DNA of 64,000 bases. Source: Levilactobacillus wangkuiensis (GTDB lineage Bacteria > Bacillota > Bacilli > Lactobacillales > Lactobacillaceae). Positions within the stretch are counted from its first letter, which is position 1. The number at the start of each line of letters is the position of its first letter. The position numbers and the translations under genes were made by a program. The notes beneath the pieces were generated by a model that saw only the letters and a program-made list of their open reading frames with translations, had not been told where the DNA came from and ran no database searches. Location: the NCBI RefSeq assembly GCF_016861605.1, contig NZ_BOLM01000011.1:28440-92439 (forward strand), in the 5' to 3' direction. Positions 52,828 through 62,131 of the stretch are shown piece by piece.

Positions 52828-54651
52828 CTAGTTTATCACCGTCACCAATGACCGGTTGGCACTCACATACCCGCCGGCCACGCGGTAGCGCATGACACCG
52901 CTCCGACTAGCCCACTCGCCGTGAGAAAAGTCCCAGCCCTTAACGACCAAATGGGTGCCTCGTCGAATGCCTTTGACCTTATGCGTCAAATTCACGTCGC
53001 GGTACAAGCCGACCGACCGCTTCGTTTGGACTTGCTTGACGACCCGTGGTTGGGTTGGCGAGACAAAACGCTTGTTGCCAGTCACATAGGTACCATCCGT
53101 CAACTGATACCGGGTTTGACCGTTTTTCTTCACGATTTGTTTAACCGCCAGTGACGTACCTTGTTTCAAATGACGCACGCGGATCTTTAAGGTATCCGTC
53201 CGATACGCATTGATTCCCCGCGGATGGGTCACGAACAATTGCTGGTAAGCGCCCTGCCAGTACAATTTGGCCGTGTATGCTGGATTCGCCGTCACAAACG
53301 TGCCATCTGCCAGCTCGTAGCGTAGATTTCCCGCCCGCGACTTAACTTGCTTGACCGCCGTGAAGACTGGGGCATACGCCTTGGCCTTCTTGGCGTAGAA
53401 CTGGATCCGCTCACTCTTTTTGAAATCAACGTGTGAGTAGCGGTACAGTGCGCGTTTGCCATAAATCTTCACCGGCTGCGGTGACGTTACCTCATCGGCC
53501 GCTGGCGTCGGGGCTGTTCCAGTCGTTCCCGTGGTGCCACCGGTCGACGGCGCCTGTTTATCAGACTGATAGGTCACCGTCATGGTTGGGTTCGTGCTGT
53601 TGCCGGCGGCGTCATCCAAGGCTAACGGCTTAAAATCAATCGGCGTTGTCAGCTCACTAGCCGTGTAGCCCGTCACCAGGGGATGCGTCACGGTGACGGT
53701 GTTGTCGGTTCCCCGCACGATACGGTCCGCGGGCGCCTTGGTGCCGTCCGACATGACGTAGTGAATGGTCACGGTCTTGGCATCGGCCACGGGAATGTAG
53801 GTGACCGTCACCGATTGTTGCTCAGCCGGGCCAAAGACCAGCTGGTTGGTATCCGCGACGTAGCCCGCATCAGCCGGAAGAACAGCCGAAATGACCGCGG
53901 GATCCGTAACTACGTAGCCGGGATACCCGAAAATCGGTCGCGTTTCAAGCGTCTTCCCCGCTGCCTGATAAGCAATGATCATAAGGCTCTTAGCCGCTTT
54001 AAATGGAATCTCTAACGTTTGTCCCGACTTAGTTAAATCGACCGGCTGATGAAGAATCTGGTTATAGGCATCAATATCTAGGATTGCCGAAAGACTTCTG
54101 GTCGTATCGGTCGTATCGGTCGTATCACCGCCACCAACAGCGCTCACATTTTTTTCCCACCAAACGTCGCCTTTGTTCTTCGCCTCAGCAGTAATTAGTT
54201 TCGCCCAATCCGCATCCATGTCCGGTGGCAAAATAGCCTCAATCGCCTTTTCCTCTTGCTCACGAGTCCAAATACCACTTAATCGATTAGAAAAGCCTGG
54301 TAGCGTCAGCATGGTGAAATTATCAAAGTGCTCCGACACTTCCAAATCCTCAGAATTTTGATGCAGGTCATGCTCATACTTGCCTACCGATTGTTCAATA
54401 ACATCCGCATAGGTCGTCTTGCCTGGAACGATGTCAAAATCACCCGTCACGGTGAAGCCAACTCCCGTAGTCGCTATGCCCAGCACAGGATTATTCGGAA
54501 CGCCCTGACCCATCTCGTCGACACCCCGTACACTAAATGTATACGGCACTTCAGCGGCCTGTGCGACTGTCCCGCAGCTCAGGCCAAATAACCCAACCCA
54601 TCCCAGTCCTAAAGCCGTGAAACCAATCAAACAACGCTTGATCCAACGCAT
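52828..54651 (-). CDS. MucBP/DUF5776 surface protein
   Basis: A 607-residue secreted protein. Signal peptide around IGFTALGLGWVGLFGLSCGT, cleaved near AQA; a 200-residue N-terminal domain; a MucBP-like repeat (VTIHYVMSDGTKAPADRIVR then TVTVTHPLVTGYTASEL and MTVTYQ, residues about 295-365); a TGGTTGTTGT linker; then a C-terminal DUF5776-type region of about 200 residues (KIYGKRALYRYSHVDFKKSE, LYWQGAYQQLFVTHPRGINA, YRVAGGYVSANRSLV). It may bind mucus or cell wall. Start at ATG 54651 behind AAGGAG. Promoter overlaps a cre-like site. Confidence 0.82.
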   Translation of the reverse strand: MRWIKRCLIGFTALGLGWVGLFGLSCGTVAQAAEVPYTFSVRGVDEMGQGVPNNPVLGIATTGVGFTVTGDFDIVPGKTTYADVIEQSVGKYEHDLHQNSEDLEVSEHFDNFTMLTLPGFSNRLSGIWTREQEEKAIEAILPPDMDADWAKLITAEAKNKGDVWWEKNVSAVGGGDTTDTTDTTRSLSAILDIDAYNQILHQPVDLTKSGQTLEIPFKAAKSLMIIAYQAAGKTLETRPIFGYPGYVVTDPAVISAVLPADAGYVADTNQLVFGPAEQQSVTVTYIPVADAKTVTIHYVMSDGTKAPADRIVRGTDNTVTVTHPLVTGYTASELTTPIDFKPLALDDAAGNSTNPTMTVTYQSDKQAPSTGGTTGTTGTAPTPAADEVTSPQPVKIYGKRALYRYSHVDFKKSERIQFYAKKAKAYAPVFTAVKQVKSRAGNLRYELADGTFVTANPAYTAKLYWQGAYQQLFVTHPRGINAYRTDTLKIRVRHLKQGTSLAVKQIVKKNGQTRYQLTDGTYVTGNKRFVSPTQPRVVKQVQTKRSVGLYRDVNLTHKVKGIRRGTHLVVKGWDFSHGEWASRSGVMRYRVAGGYVSANRSLVTVIN

Positions 54652-54703
54652 TTTCGCCAACTCCTTAATTCAGCCTGCTAATCACTCGTCTCTACTTGCT
54701 CCC

Positions 54704-54733
54704 AGTATATCGTGTAAGCGCTTTAATTATCAA
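54704..54733 (-). promoter_or_regulatory. Promoter with embedded cre-like site
   Basis: On the minus strand TTGATA (54728-54733) and TATACT (54704-54709) are 18 bp apart. TGTAAGCGCTTTAA (54713-54726, 13 of 14 to the cre consensus) lies between the boxes, suggesting CcpA repression of the 52828 gene. Confidence 0.65.
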
Positions 54734-54755
54734 CCACAAACTTTATCACGCACGT

Positions 54756-54777
54756 AAAAAAGCCGCCCCACGGCGAC
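54756..54777 (-). terminator. Rho-independent terminator
   Basis: GTCGCC and GGCGGC pair (one wobble) around GTGG and are followed on the minus strand by TTTTTTACG. It ends the 54793 transcript. Confidence 0.82.
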
Positions 54778-54792
54778 TCCCCAACTCAATCA

Positions 54793-55200
54793 CTATTCCC
54801 CCACAGCCTGAACATACTGCCGGTCAGCCGTGATATACGTGCCATCATGCAGCTTGTACCGGGCCACGCCATTGCTCGATTGAGCCTTCCCGACTACCGT
54901 AAACACCGGCGCGTGGGCCTTCACTTCCTGTGGGTAGACCTGGACCCGCTGGCTGTCGGTAAAGGTCGGCTGGGCGTAACGGTAAAGTTTTTGCTTCGCG
55001 TAGACCTTGAACGGGGCGGCGTCCCCATTCTTATCGGTCCGTAAACTCAACCCGCGCGCACCATCCGCCTCCGCCGTCAGTGTGCTGCTCTCATACAGCC
55101 GGCCAGTGTAGTGATTGCTCTTCGTCCAAACATAGTTCCAACCAAACCCCACGCTCGCCGCCACCATTATTGATAGAATCCCTTTAGTCCATACACTCAT
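54793..55200 (-). CDS. Short DUF5776 surface protein (internal-deletion derivative)
   Basis: A 135-residue protein with a membrane anchor (WTKGILSIMVAASVGFGWNY then VWTKSNH) joined directly to a single DUF5776-like unit (KVYAKQKLYRYAQPTFTDSQ, RVQVYPQEVKAHAPVFTVVG, RYKLHDGTYITADRQYV). Both parts align with the start and the middle of the 592-residue protein at 56150, without what lies between, so it looks like a deletion derivative. Start behind AAAGGAGAAAAACT. Confidence 0.7.
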   Translation of the reverse strand: MSVWTKGILSIMVAASVGFGWNYVWTKSNHYTGRLYESSTLTAEADGARGLSLRTDKNGDAAPFKVYAKQKLYRYAQPTFTDSQRVQVYPQEVKAHAPVFTVVGKAQSSNGVARYKLHDGTYITADRQYVQAVGE

Positions 55201-55246
55201 AGTTTTTCTCCTTTATTAATCGCCTTCAGTCATTATTTTTATTTTT

Positions 55247-56032
55247 TTAAGACACCACCGGCTCCAGCACAACCTTCTCAACCTGCAAGTCATGATCATT
55301 AAACGTCACCGTCTTGCGGTCCATCTGGTAGCCAATCCGGCCATTACTCTGCAGTAGCGTCGCAATCTCTGAATTCTCCAGGTTCACGGTCTTGCCGCGG
55401 ACCCCGTGAATCTGGTACGATGCCAGCTTCGCCCCGTAAACGGAGTCCAGGTGAACCTCAATCGTCAGGACCTGGTTGTTCACCGCGTAGGCCACATCCA
55501 AGTCTTCGTTGGGATAGAACGGGTCGACCGTCGTCATCTTGGACTTCGCCGAGTAGCCCCACGGACTGATACTCTTGGAAAATGTCAGGTCTTTGGCCAC
55601 CTTCAACGTCTTTTCACCGTACTGGCCGCGAATCTGGTTATCCAGCCGTTGGCCCCACAGCTTGGCACCCTCGCCCTCACTGCTCTTCAGTTCGGCGTAC
55701 TTCAGAGCTTGCCAGTAGTTCACCCGCTTAGCCGACTTCAGGTGCGCCAGCTCATTCAGTAGCATGCCGTAGCGCAACCCACTGACGTCGTTCAACCCGG
55801 ACAGGTCGACCTTGACACCGTCCGCCGTGATCCGTTGGCGAATGCCACTCACGCTGGTAAATGGCTGGAGTTTGAAACTGGCCTTGCCCTTCTCATCCGC
55901 CTCGGCTCTGACCGAGGTCGTCCGCGTCATCAGGTTCTTGTGGTGGCTACTCTTCGACCAGATAAAGTTCCAGCCGACACCGATAGCCAATGCGACCGCC
56001 AACGCCAGTAATGCTTTAATTGCTTTCATCAT
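55247..56032 (-). CDS. Membrane-anchored protein, N-terminal half of the 56150 family
   Basis: A 261-residue protein with the same kind of anchor (AIKALLALAVALAIGVGWNF then IWSKSSHH) and a domain resembling the N-terminal half of the 56150 protein (YWQALKYAELKSSEGEGAKL, LDNQIRGQYGEKTLKVAKDL, against YLEALKHFSLVNNSSGEAEL, LNDHVKDKYGENTLNVAKGI). It lacks the DUF5776 region. Function unknown. Start behind AAGGGG; 46 bp upstream of the 54793 gene, which carries the complementary half. Confidence 0.65.
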   Translation of the reverse strand: MMKAIKALLALAVALAIGVGWNFIWSKSSHHKNLMTRTTSVRAEADEKGKASFKLQPFTSVSGIRQRITADGVKVDLSGLNDVSGLRYGMLLNELAHLKSAKRVNYWQALKYAELKSSEGEGAKLWGQRLDNQIRGQYGEKTLKVAKDLTFSKSISPWGYSAKSKMTTVDPFYPNEDLDVAYAVNNQVLTIEVHLDSVYGAKLASYQIHGVRGKTVNLENSEIATLLQSNGRIGYQMDRKTVTFNDHDLQVEKVVLEPVVS

Positions 56033-56080
56033 AGATAGTCCCCTTATCTTTTTTTATCGCCTTCATCCATCCTTATTTTC

Positions 56081-56113
56081 AAAAGGTGCGCGACCTGCGA
56101 GAGTCCCGCACCT
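56081..56113 (-). terminator. Rho-independent terminator
   Basis: AGGTGCGGGACTC pairs imperfectly with CGCGCACCT, followed on the minus strand by TTTTGAA. It ends the 56150 transcript. Confidence 0.6.
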
Positions 56114-56149
56114 GGTGTTCCTGTGGTGCCTAATACCGTTAGCAAATGG

Positions 56150-57928
56150 TTACTGGGCAATCTTCACGTACTTGCTGTTAGCCGTGATGTAACCACCAGC
56201 GACCTTGTAACGCTTGTAGCCGGAAACGTGGTGAACGTTGCCGTGGGAGTGGTCCCAACCCTTAACGTTGATGACACTGCCCTTCTTGTACGTCTTCACA
56301 ACCTTCTTCAAGTCCACGTCTTTGTAGAGTCGAACGGTCGTCTTAGCCTTCACCTTCTTGACCTGCTTCGGTTTCGTCGGTGAGACTAACTTCTTGCTAC
56401 CAGAGATATACTTGCCATTAGCCAGCTGGTAACGCGTCATGCCGTTCTTCTTGGAAATTTGCTTGACCGCTACCGTGGATCCTTGCTTCACATGCTTGAC
56501 CTTGCCGCTTAACGCGTTGGTCTTGTAAGTGTTGATGCCTTTCGGGTTCGTCACGTGCAGCTTCTTGTAGCTACCGTTCCAGTACAATTTGCCAACATAC
56601 TTGCTGCTAGCCGTGATGTGCGTGCCATCGCTTAACTTGTAACGAGCCGCGCCGTTGCTGGCAGTCGTCTTGCCAACCACCGTGAAGACTGGGGCGTGTG
56701 CCTTAACTTTCTTGGCATGGGCTTGAACCCGCCGTTTGTTGGTGAAATTGGCATGAGAGTAACGGTAGAGTTTTTGCTTGCCGTAGACCTTGAATGGTGT
56801 CACGGATTTGGTGACGTTGTTGGTGTTCGTGGTGGTGTTATTGTTACCAGTGTTCGTAGACTTTTCATCGTTATCCACATTCGTGTCAGTATCCTTGTCA
56901 CCAGAATCTACGTCTGAGCTGCCACCCCCAGTAACAGTTTCTCCACCAGTCCCGGTATTATCACCTTTTTCTTCTGTATAGACAACTTGAAAATCTCTTT
57001 GTTCCTTTTTAAAATCAATTTCTACAATCTTTTGATCAGTCACATACCCTTCAATGACTGGTGAATCAATTTTGCACTGGAATTTAGGATACCCTGGCAC
57101 TTCCAACTTGTCAGGCGCTTTACTTTCATGACCTTCTGGCATGATGTACTCGATAGTTGCTTTTTCTAATTTTTCTAAAGCATCTTCACTCATGTTAAAA
57201 ACATCATATTCGTGATTTGAAGAACTACCAATCTTTAATTTAGTATTACTCAAACTACTATTCATTTCATTGTTAGCTTGAGAGTATTCCAAATCAATTA
57301 CTTGGTCTTTACTAACCCAATAATCATATGACTGTGTATGGTAGGTTCCCTGAACCTCAATATGCGCTGTAATCTTTGCTTTAATATCATTTTTTGTGAA
57401 AGGAACTTTCAGTACGCCATTGTTCTCGGTTATTTGGTCTCCCAACTTTAGATTCAACGCATCTGAATTAAGTGTGTATCCATTTCCCTTTAAGTTCTCA
57501 ATTAAAGTGATACCCTTAGCAACATTTAACGTGTTCTCACCGTACTTATCTTTCACATGATCATTCAATACCCCCGCATAGAGCTCTGCCTCACCGCTGC
57601 TATTATTTACTAGAGAAAAGTGCTTCAATGCTTCCAGATAGTTAATTTGCTCCCCATCAGAAGAAACCTTGTCTAATACACTCTTATACGTATCTCCACT
57701 CTCAATTTTGACGTTCCCTAAAACAACAGGTATTGGATTCGTAATGTCTTTTCCATTCTCATCAACTGGCTGTAGAGTCAGGCTACTCGCGCCTTCCACA
57801 TCCGCATCAGCCTCAATCGAACTATCATCCAACCGACTATGATTTGTCTTAGACCAAAGATAGTTCCCACCAAATCCAATTCCAGCAATTATTGATAAGG
57901 CTAGTATGCCTTTAACCCATTTTTTCAT
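56150..57928 (-). CDS. Large DUF5776 surface protein
   Basis: A 592-residue protein. N-terminal anchor or signal (VKGILALSIIAGIGFGGNYL then WSKTNH); an N-terminal domain to residue 170; a strand-rich MucBP-like part (ATIEYIMPEGHESKAPDKLE, GYVTDQKIVEIDFKKE); a Gly/Asp/Asn/Thr spacer (residues 320-375); and a complete DUF5776 region of about 210 residues (KVYGKQKLYRYSHANFTNKR to YKVAGGYITANSKYVKIA). The C-terminal part is GC-rich while the N-terminal two thirds is AT-rich, a mosaic pattern as in S-layer copy 2. Start behind AAAGGAGAAAACAT. Confidence 0.78.
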   Translation of the reverse strand: MKKWVKGILALSIIAGIGFGGNYLWSKTNHSRLDDSSIEADADVEGASSLTLQPVDENGKDITNPIPVVLGNVKIESGDTYKSVLDKVSSDGEQINYLEALKHFSLVNNSSGEAELYAGVLNDHVKDKYGENTLNVAKGITLIENLKGNGYTLNSDALNLKLGDQITENNGVLKVPFTKNDIKAKITAHIEVQGTYHTQSYDYWVSKDQVIDLEYSQANNEMNSSLSNTKLKIGSSSNHEYDVFNMSEDALEKLEKATIEYIMPEGHESKAPDKLEVPGYPKFQCKIDSPVIEGYVTDQKIVEIDFKKEQRDFQVVYTEEKGDNTGTGGETVTGGGSSDVDSGDKDTDTNVDNDEKSTNTGNNNTTTNTNNVTKSVTPFKVYGKQKLYRYSHANFTNKRRVQAHAKKVKAHAPVFTVVGKTTASNGAARYKLSDGTHITASSKYVGKLYWNGSYKKLHVTNPKGINTYKTNALSGKVKHVKQGSTVAVKQISKKNGMTRYQLANGKYISGSKKLVSPTKPKQVKKVKAKTTVRLYKDVDLKKVVKTYKKGSVINVKGWDHSHGNVHHVSGYKRYKVAGGYITANSKYVKIAQ

Positions 57929-57991
57929 ATGTTTTCTCCTTTTTCTGTTTGATCGCCTTCATTCGTCAAATTTTTGTTTCTGTGGTTAAGT

Positions 57992-58090
57992 CTAAAGTGT
58001 CTTGCCATGCTGACCATCAGTAGTGAGCTCACTACCAACCGTCCGATAACGATTCATACCAGCAACGTGGTGCCCACCGCCACGAAGCCA
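57992..58090 (-). pseudogene. Decayed C-terminal end of a DUF5776 gene
   Basis: The minus strand reads W-LRGGGHHVAGMNRYRTVG then SELTTDGQHGKTL and a stop. This lines up with the last 33 residues of the 56150 protein (HGNVHHVSGYKRYKVAGG, YITANSKYVK). No upstream coding sequence continues in frame, so only the tail of a former paralogue remains. Confidence 0.55.
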
Positions 58091-58755
58091 ATCTTCTCAA
58101 TTAATTCTTCATCATCCCACTCCCATCTTAACTGTCGACTTAGTGCATTAGTTTTTTCTATGCAGTAACAATAACATTAAGTTAATAACACATGCTACCA
58201 CACTTTTAGTAATGTGGTCAATACAATAAACGATAAATAGTATGTAGGTATTCGACATTTAATGAAGGAAACACAAAATTAACGTCATGAAAAAAGTTGT
58301 CATTCGCTGACATCTTTTTCAAGATACCATTTACTTATTTATGGCTAAACTAGTCCCAAATACCTATGTACCAGCATTCCATACAATCCGTCCCACCCAT
58401 CACGCCGGTCACCTCAACTATCCCAACCCAAACAAAAATGACCAACCCAGCTACCCCCAAAAAGGGGTCACCAAAGTTGATCATCCAACACGCTTCTATT
58501 CTACCAACCGCAAAACCACAGTAAAAGAAGGTATTCCCCGAGTTTTCGTAGCGAGAATACCTTCTCCTGCATTAAATTCAATTCAGAAGCGACCCTGTCC
58601 TAGATCTACCAACCGGTCACGCCGGATACGCAATCAATCGGCTCTGAATTGTCGAGAACCCCGAGTGGGGGACCAACTAGAGTTTGGCACCATGGGGACT
58701 CTCTGTAGCACCAAGCCTAGGGGTTAAGGAAAGTTTATGTTCTCCCTTAGCTCGA

Positions 58756-58769
58756 CTTCATTAAACCAC
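58756..58769 (-). repeat. Family 2 repeat core R2
   Basis: CTTCATTAAACCAC (minus strand GTGGTTTAATGAAG), preceded on the plus strand by CCTTAG/TTAAGG pairing. Confidence 0.55.
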
Positions 58770-59031
58770 CTATTAGCCGAAACACCTAGAAACACCGCCG
58801 AATTCCCTTAGTTACTCCCCGTCACTGGCGCAACCGAATGGGGAGCCACGCCCATTGCTTACCCACTGGCTGTAGTTTGCTTGCGGAGTCCCGTAATTCC
58901 AAATAAAAAGGCGGCAACGCGTGAAATTCACTCGCTACCTCCCAAAGGAGACTCAGCAATCTGAAAAATTAGGAAAGATTCGCAGATTGCTGAGTAAAAT
59001 GAAATGCCAACAGTTTTCCGCCTGTCGGTAT

Positions 59032-59045
59032 CTTCATTACACCAC
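59032..59045 (-). repeat. Family 2 repeat core R3
   Basis: CTTCATTACACCAC; less extended similarity on both sides than R4 or R6. Confidence 0.45.
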
Positions 59046-59306
59046 AGAATTAGCCATTCTGCGAGGCTTTCACCCTAGTTGCGCCGAGACTCTGTTCAAA
59101 CAGATTAGTGGTCGTCGCCCATCCCTAATCCCCTAGGGCTAAACCACTCTTACCACCCAGCTCAACCCAAAGAACAAGCCCCACCAAGGCATCGTGTACG
59201 AGGCAACGACTTGATGGGACCTATTCTCTTGTATTCGCTGGAGCCCTTGGGGGAGGGCGTTCAATCCGCTCCCGAAGGACAGGTGACTGCTGCTCTCTAG
59301 GAACAG

Positions 59307-59405
59307 CTTGATTACACCACATATCCCGGTCGACTACCAATTACCCGCTTGGATTCACGAGCTAGTAACGGCCACTTGCCATACTGAATTGTAGCCACTC
59401 GAATA
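59307..59405 (-). repeat. Family 2 repeat R4 (extended copy)
   Basis: CTTGATTACACCACATAT at the start, then CCGGTCGACTACCA and GAGCTAGTAACGGCCACTTG, CCATACTG. The same blocks occur in R6 in the same order. Confidence 0.6.
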
Positions 59406-59473
59406 CTCCGATGTACAAAACAAACGATTCAGCTACACCACAACGCCTAGCGACTAGGTTAGTCCTCATCAAC

Positions 59474-60967
59474 CTACTTAACCGCCATGACAAACTTTTT
59501 ATTAGCCGTTAAATAGTGGCCATTAGCCAAAACGAACCGCGTCACCCGGCCATTCTGCCGCAAACCAACAACCTTCAAAGTCTGGTTCTTCTTCACGTGA
59601 CACACACGCTTGGTCAGCTTCAAATCCGTATACTCATTGACGCCACGCTGACACAACACTTTAATTTTCTTAACTGATTTTTGATAATAGGCGGAGCCCA
59701 CAAACGCGGGTCTTGCCGTGATATACCCCGTCTTACCAGTCTTCATATCCCTTACCTGGTACCGTAACCGCCCAGCCTTTGAATAGGCCTGCCCGGTTAC
59801 CACAAACATGTCCCGCTTAGTCCGCGTCTTCTTCACGTACTTGACCACCCGCTGATTCTGCTTAAACGTGGGATTCCGATACAGATACAGCGTTTTCAGG
59901 CCGTAAACTACTGACTGCTTAAACGCCACCGTCGCAGCTTCCGCAGCCGTGACGACTAACGTCACGGTCTTGGTCTTACCATTGGCCGCTCTGAGTGTTA
60001 CCGGATAGGTCCCTGGCCGCTGTAAATCGGCTTGACTGGTATCGACCGTTACGGGAATCGCCGTCCCTTGACTGTTCGTGGCCGTAGCTTTGAACGTGGT
60101 GGCATCAACCCTTTGACCAACCGTGACCGTTGCGCGCTCATTGGCGGTCAAACTGGCTTTATCAACACTGGTCGGCGGAATAACCTGGCTCTCTGGCTTT
60201 CGATAGTGCACGGTCGTCGTAAACTCACCAGCTCTAGCAAAATTTACTGGCACATTCAACTGATCAGGCTCGTACCCTTCTTTGGACGGACTCTTGATAG
60301 TCACTGGTTCTTTACCTGTATACCCGGTGATGACCCGATCATCAAAGGCTGTCGAACCATCCGGCATGACGTATTTGATTGTCATTTGGTAGTTATTTTC
60401 TTTCAAGTAGATTGTAAAATCAGGAACCAGATACTGATAACTTTCCTGACTCTCCTCCATTACCCCGTCGATTTTTTCCGGCACAACCGTCTGACCGGCT
60501 TTATCGCTGGTTGTCTCTATATCAATAGACTTCCCAGGAAAATTTGCGAGCACATCAGATGTTGACTCCACAGTAATTTCACCGAGGTTCCCCGGACATA
60601 TTGTGCTCAGCTTTGCAATAGCCTCAGGCATAGTGAGAATATTATTAGCATATTCGGACCCGACATTTAATTCATCATAGACCGTATAGCCATCTCTATA
60701 ATGCAGGTCTGGATTTGCCGCAAATACCTTGTCTTGGGTCGTTCCCTCCGCCTGACTGATAGCCATTGTGACTACCATACCGTTTATAGGCATTCCTTTA
60801 CCTGCGTCCCCCTCAGATTTCATGTACATGTTCAAACCAAAATTAGCTTGTTCAGCATCCGTCTCCGCCATCGCAACCGTTGTTTTGCCAGAAAATACAC
60901 CAACAATTAATGAAATCAACACTAATCCAAGACCCGCAACCATGCATTTCATCAGTCGTTTACCCAC
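59474..60967 (-). CDS. MucBP-like surface protein with DUF5776-like C-terminus
   Basis: About 497 residues from GTG 60967, chosen for the GGAGG eight bases upstream; an ATG five codons later is an alternative. Signal peptide (MKCMVAGLGLVLISLIVGVF then SGKTTVAMAE); an N-terminal domain to residue 170; a MucBP-like unit (MTIKYVMPDGSTAFDDRVIT, GYEPDQLNVPVNFARAGEFT); a bacterial Ig-like domain (residues 265-345, LTANERATVTVGQRVDATTF); and a C-terminal region of DUF5776 type (VYGLKTLYLYRNPTFKQNQR, YYQKSVKKIKVLCQRGVNEY, LANGHYLTANKKFV). Probably wall-associated and involved in adhesion. No terminator is evident downstream. Confidence 0.78.
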   Translation of the reverse strand: MGKRLMKCMVAGLGLVLISLIVGVFSGKTTVAMAETDAEQANFGLNMYMKSEGDAGKGMPINGMVVTMAISQAEGTTQDKVFAANPDLHYRDGYTVYDELNVGSEYANNILTMPEAIAKLSTICPGNLGEITVESTSDVLANFPGKSIDIETTSDKAGQTVVPEKIDGVMEESQESYQYLVPDFTIYLKENNYQMTIKYVMPDGSTAFDDRVITGYTGKEPVTIKSPSKEGYEPDQLNVPVNFARAGEFTTTVHYRKPESQVIPPTSVDKASLTANERATVTVGQRVDATTFKATATNSQGTAIPVTVDTSQADLQRPGTYPVTLRAANGKTKTVTLVVTAAEAATVAFKQSVVYGLKTLYLYRNPTFKQNQRVVKYVKKTRTKRDMFVVTGQAYSKAGRLRYQVRDMKTGKTGYITARPAFVGSAYYQKSVKKIKVLCQRGVNEYTDLKLTKRVCHVKKNQTLKVVGLRQNGRVTRFVLANGHYLTANKKFVMAVK

Positions 60968-61446
60968 CACACTCACCTCCACATTGAGTATAACGGATTC
61001 TGTCCTTTTGTGCATGGTTGAGCAATTGAACTTACACTGACTCTCAAATATATGCTCAAACTACTTGTCGCTGGTTCCTTCCAAAGTCGCATTGCCTAGT
61101 CACCAATATATGTATGACGCCAAATTTTAATCAGCCAGGAAGCCCTCTATCAGCTCCCTACACACGACGAACCACCGAACACCTACTCTCCAAGATAACC
61201 GGTCAAACACGCACCAGCACAACCAGAGGCCGCCTAGCACCCAACAATCACCCATTCTCCCAGTCACCAACCAGCACGCCAGCGCAAAGACAAATCCTCC
61301 AAATCCCACCAACCTCAACCCAACAAAAAAACCTGAGTAATCGGCAACATAGCTCGCTCAGGCAAAACAACTATTTGTGTGATCGACACGTATTCTCTCA
61401 TTCAACGACCCCCACTCCCCCGGTTAGGAGAGTTGCCGCGTCGCTG
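60968..61446. other. Intergenic stretch, nothing recognised
   Basis: C- and A-rich on the plus strand (runs such as CAACCAGC and CCACCAACC); open frames here lack ribosome sites. The promoter of the 59474 gene should be at its left end. Confidence 0.35.
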
Positions 61447-61452
61447 AACTGT

Positions 61453-61466
61453 CTTCATTAAACCAC
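61453..61466 (-). repeat. Family 2 repeat core R5
   Basis: CTTCATTAAACCAC, preceded by a CTCTC/GAGAG pairing and followed by CATTCGGCCCCAGCTACCA. Confidence 0.5.
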
Positions 61467-61592
61467 CATTCGGCCCCAGCTACCAACTAGACGCCACGGA
61501 GAAAAGTCCAACTGACATACTAAGCCGTATCGCTAACCCATAGGCAAATCACCAGTAACTCAACTCCTCAGCAATCAAATACCACCCAAAAT

Positions 61593-61650
61593 AAAAGGCT
61601 AGCTCTACCGAGCGATTTTTTCCGAAATCACTCGATACAACTAGCTTTTT
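61593..61650. terminator. Orphan bidirectional terminator-like hairpin
   Basis: AAAGGCTAG...CGAGCGATT pairs with AATCACTCG...CTAGCTTTTT, with T-runs on both strands. No gene ends within several hundred bases, so it may bound a small RNA containing R5 or R6. Confidence 0.6.
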
Positions 61651-61712
61651 ATGGTCCTTTACCGCAACGACCTAGCGTCTTGGTTGGCGGACCAGCCATA
61701 TGGGGTAGAGCT

Positions 61713-61835
61713 GTTCCCAGTACCCGACGATGAATCCTGGGAACACCTTGATTAGACCACATAAGCGGTGTGACTACCAGAACGACGACTTTACTAGGAG
61801 GCTAGTAACGGTGAACTTCCATACTGGTCTCAGGA
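61713..61835 (-). repeat. Family 2 repeat R6 (extended copy)
   Basis: GTTCCCAG (61713-61720) pairs with CTGGGAAC (61737-61744), then comes the core CTTGATTAGACCACATAA (61747 on), GCGGTGTGACTACCA, GGCTAGTAACGGTGAACTTC and CCATACTG. Blocks and order match R4 although the preceding stem differs. Confidence 0.6.
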
Positions 61836-62131
61836 TTAAGGAGAGTCGCTCTCATCCTTTAAGAGAAACTTCTCTTGATTCATTAGCGGTAGCGCCCTCG
61901 CCAGAAAGGCCGGCAGAGTGCTTAAACCATGGACACCAAGCTTCTCAGATCTCACAATATTGCGGTAAATAACAGTTGTAAAAGACCGAATACCCTGATG
62001 GCAAAATAAGTTCATCCACTTGAACATTTGTAGCAAGCATCCAATATTTTCCAACTTTTCAATCCATTAATGGGTAACCTATGCTATTATTTCCTACTCT
62101 AATATGAAGAGGTGCGGAAGGAGGTGTTTAC
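61836..62131. other. Intergenic stretch, nothing recognised
   Basis: No gene or clear structure beyond the promoter region of the 62132 gene (TATTAT-like sequence near 62082). Confidence 0.35.

Larger units (their letters stand above)
58091..59473 (-). other. Gene-less stretch with family 2 elements R2, R3, R4 and hairpins
   Basis: No credible gene. It contains the hairpin GAAGGTATTC (58527-58536)/GAATACCTTC (58555-58564) with TTTT after it on the minus strand; CAATTCAGA (58579-58587)/TCTGAATTG (58643-58651); a perfect 13-bp stem ACTCAGCAATCTG (58951-58963)/CAGATTGCTGAGT (58983-58995); and three copies of the family 2 motif at 58756-58769, 59032-59045 and 59307-59320. The density of stems suggests structured RNAs. 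Confidence 0.45.
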
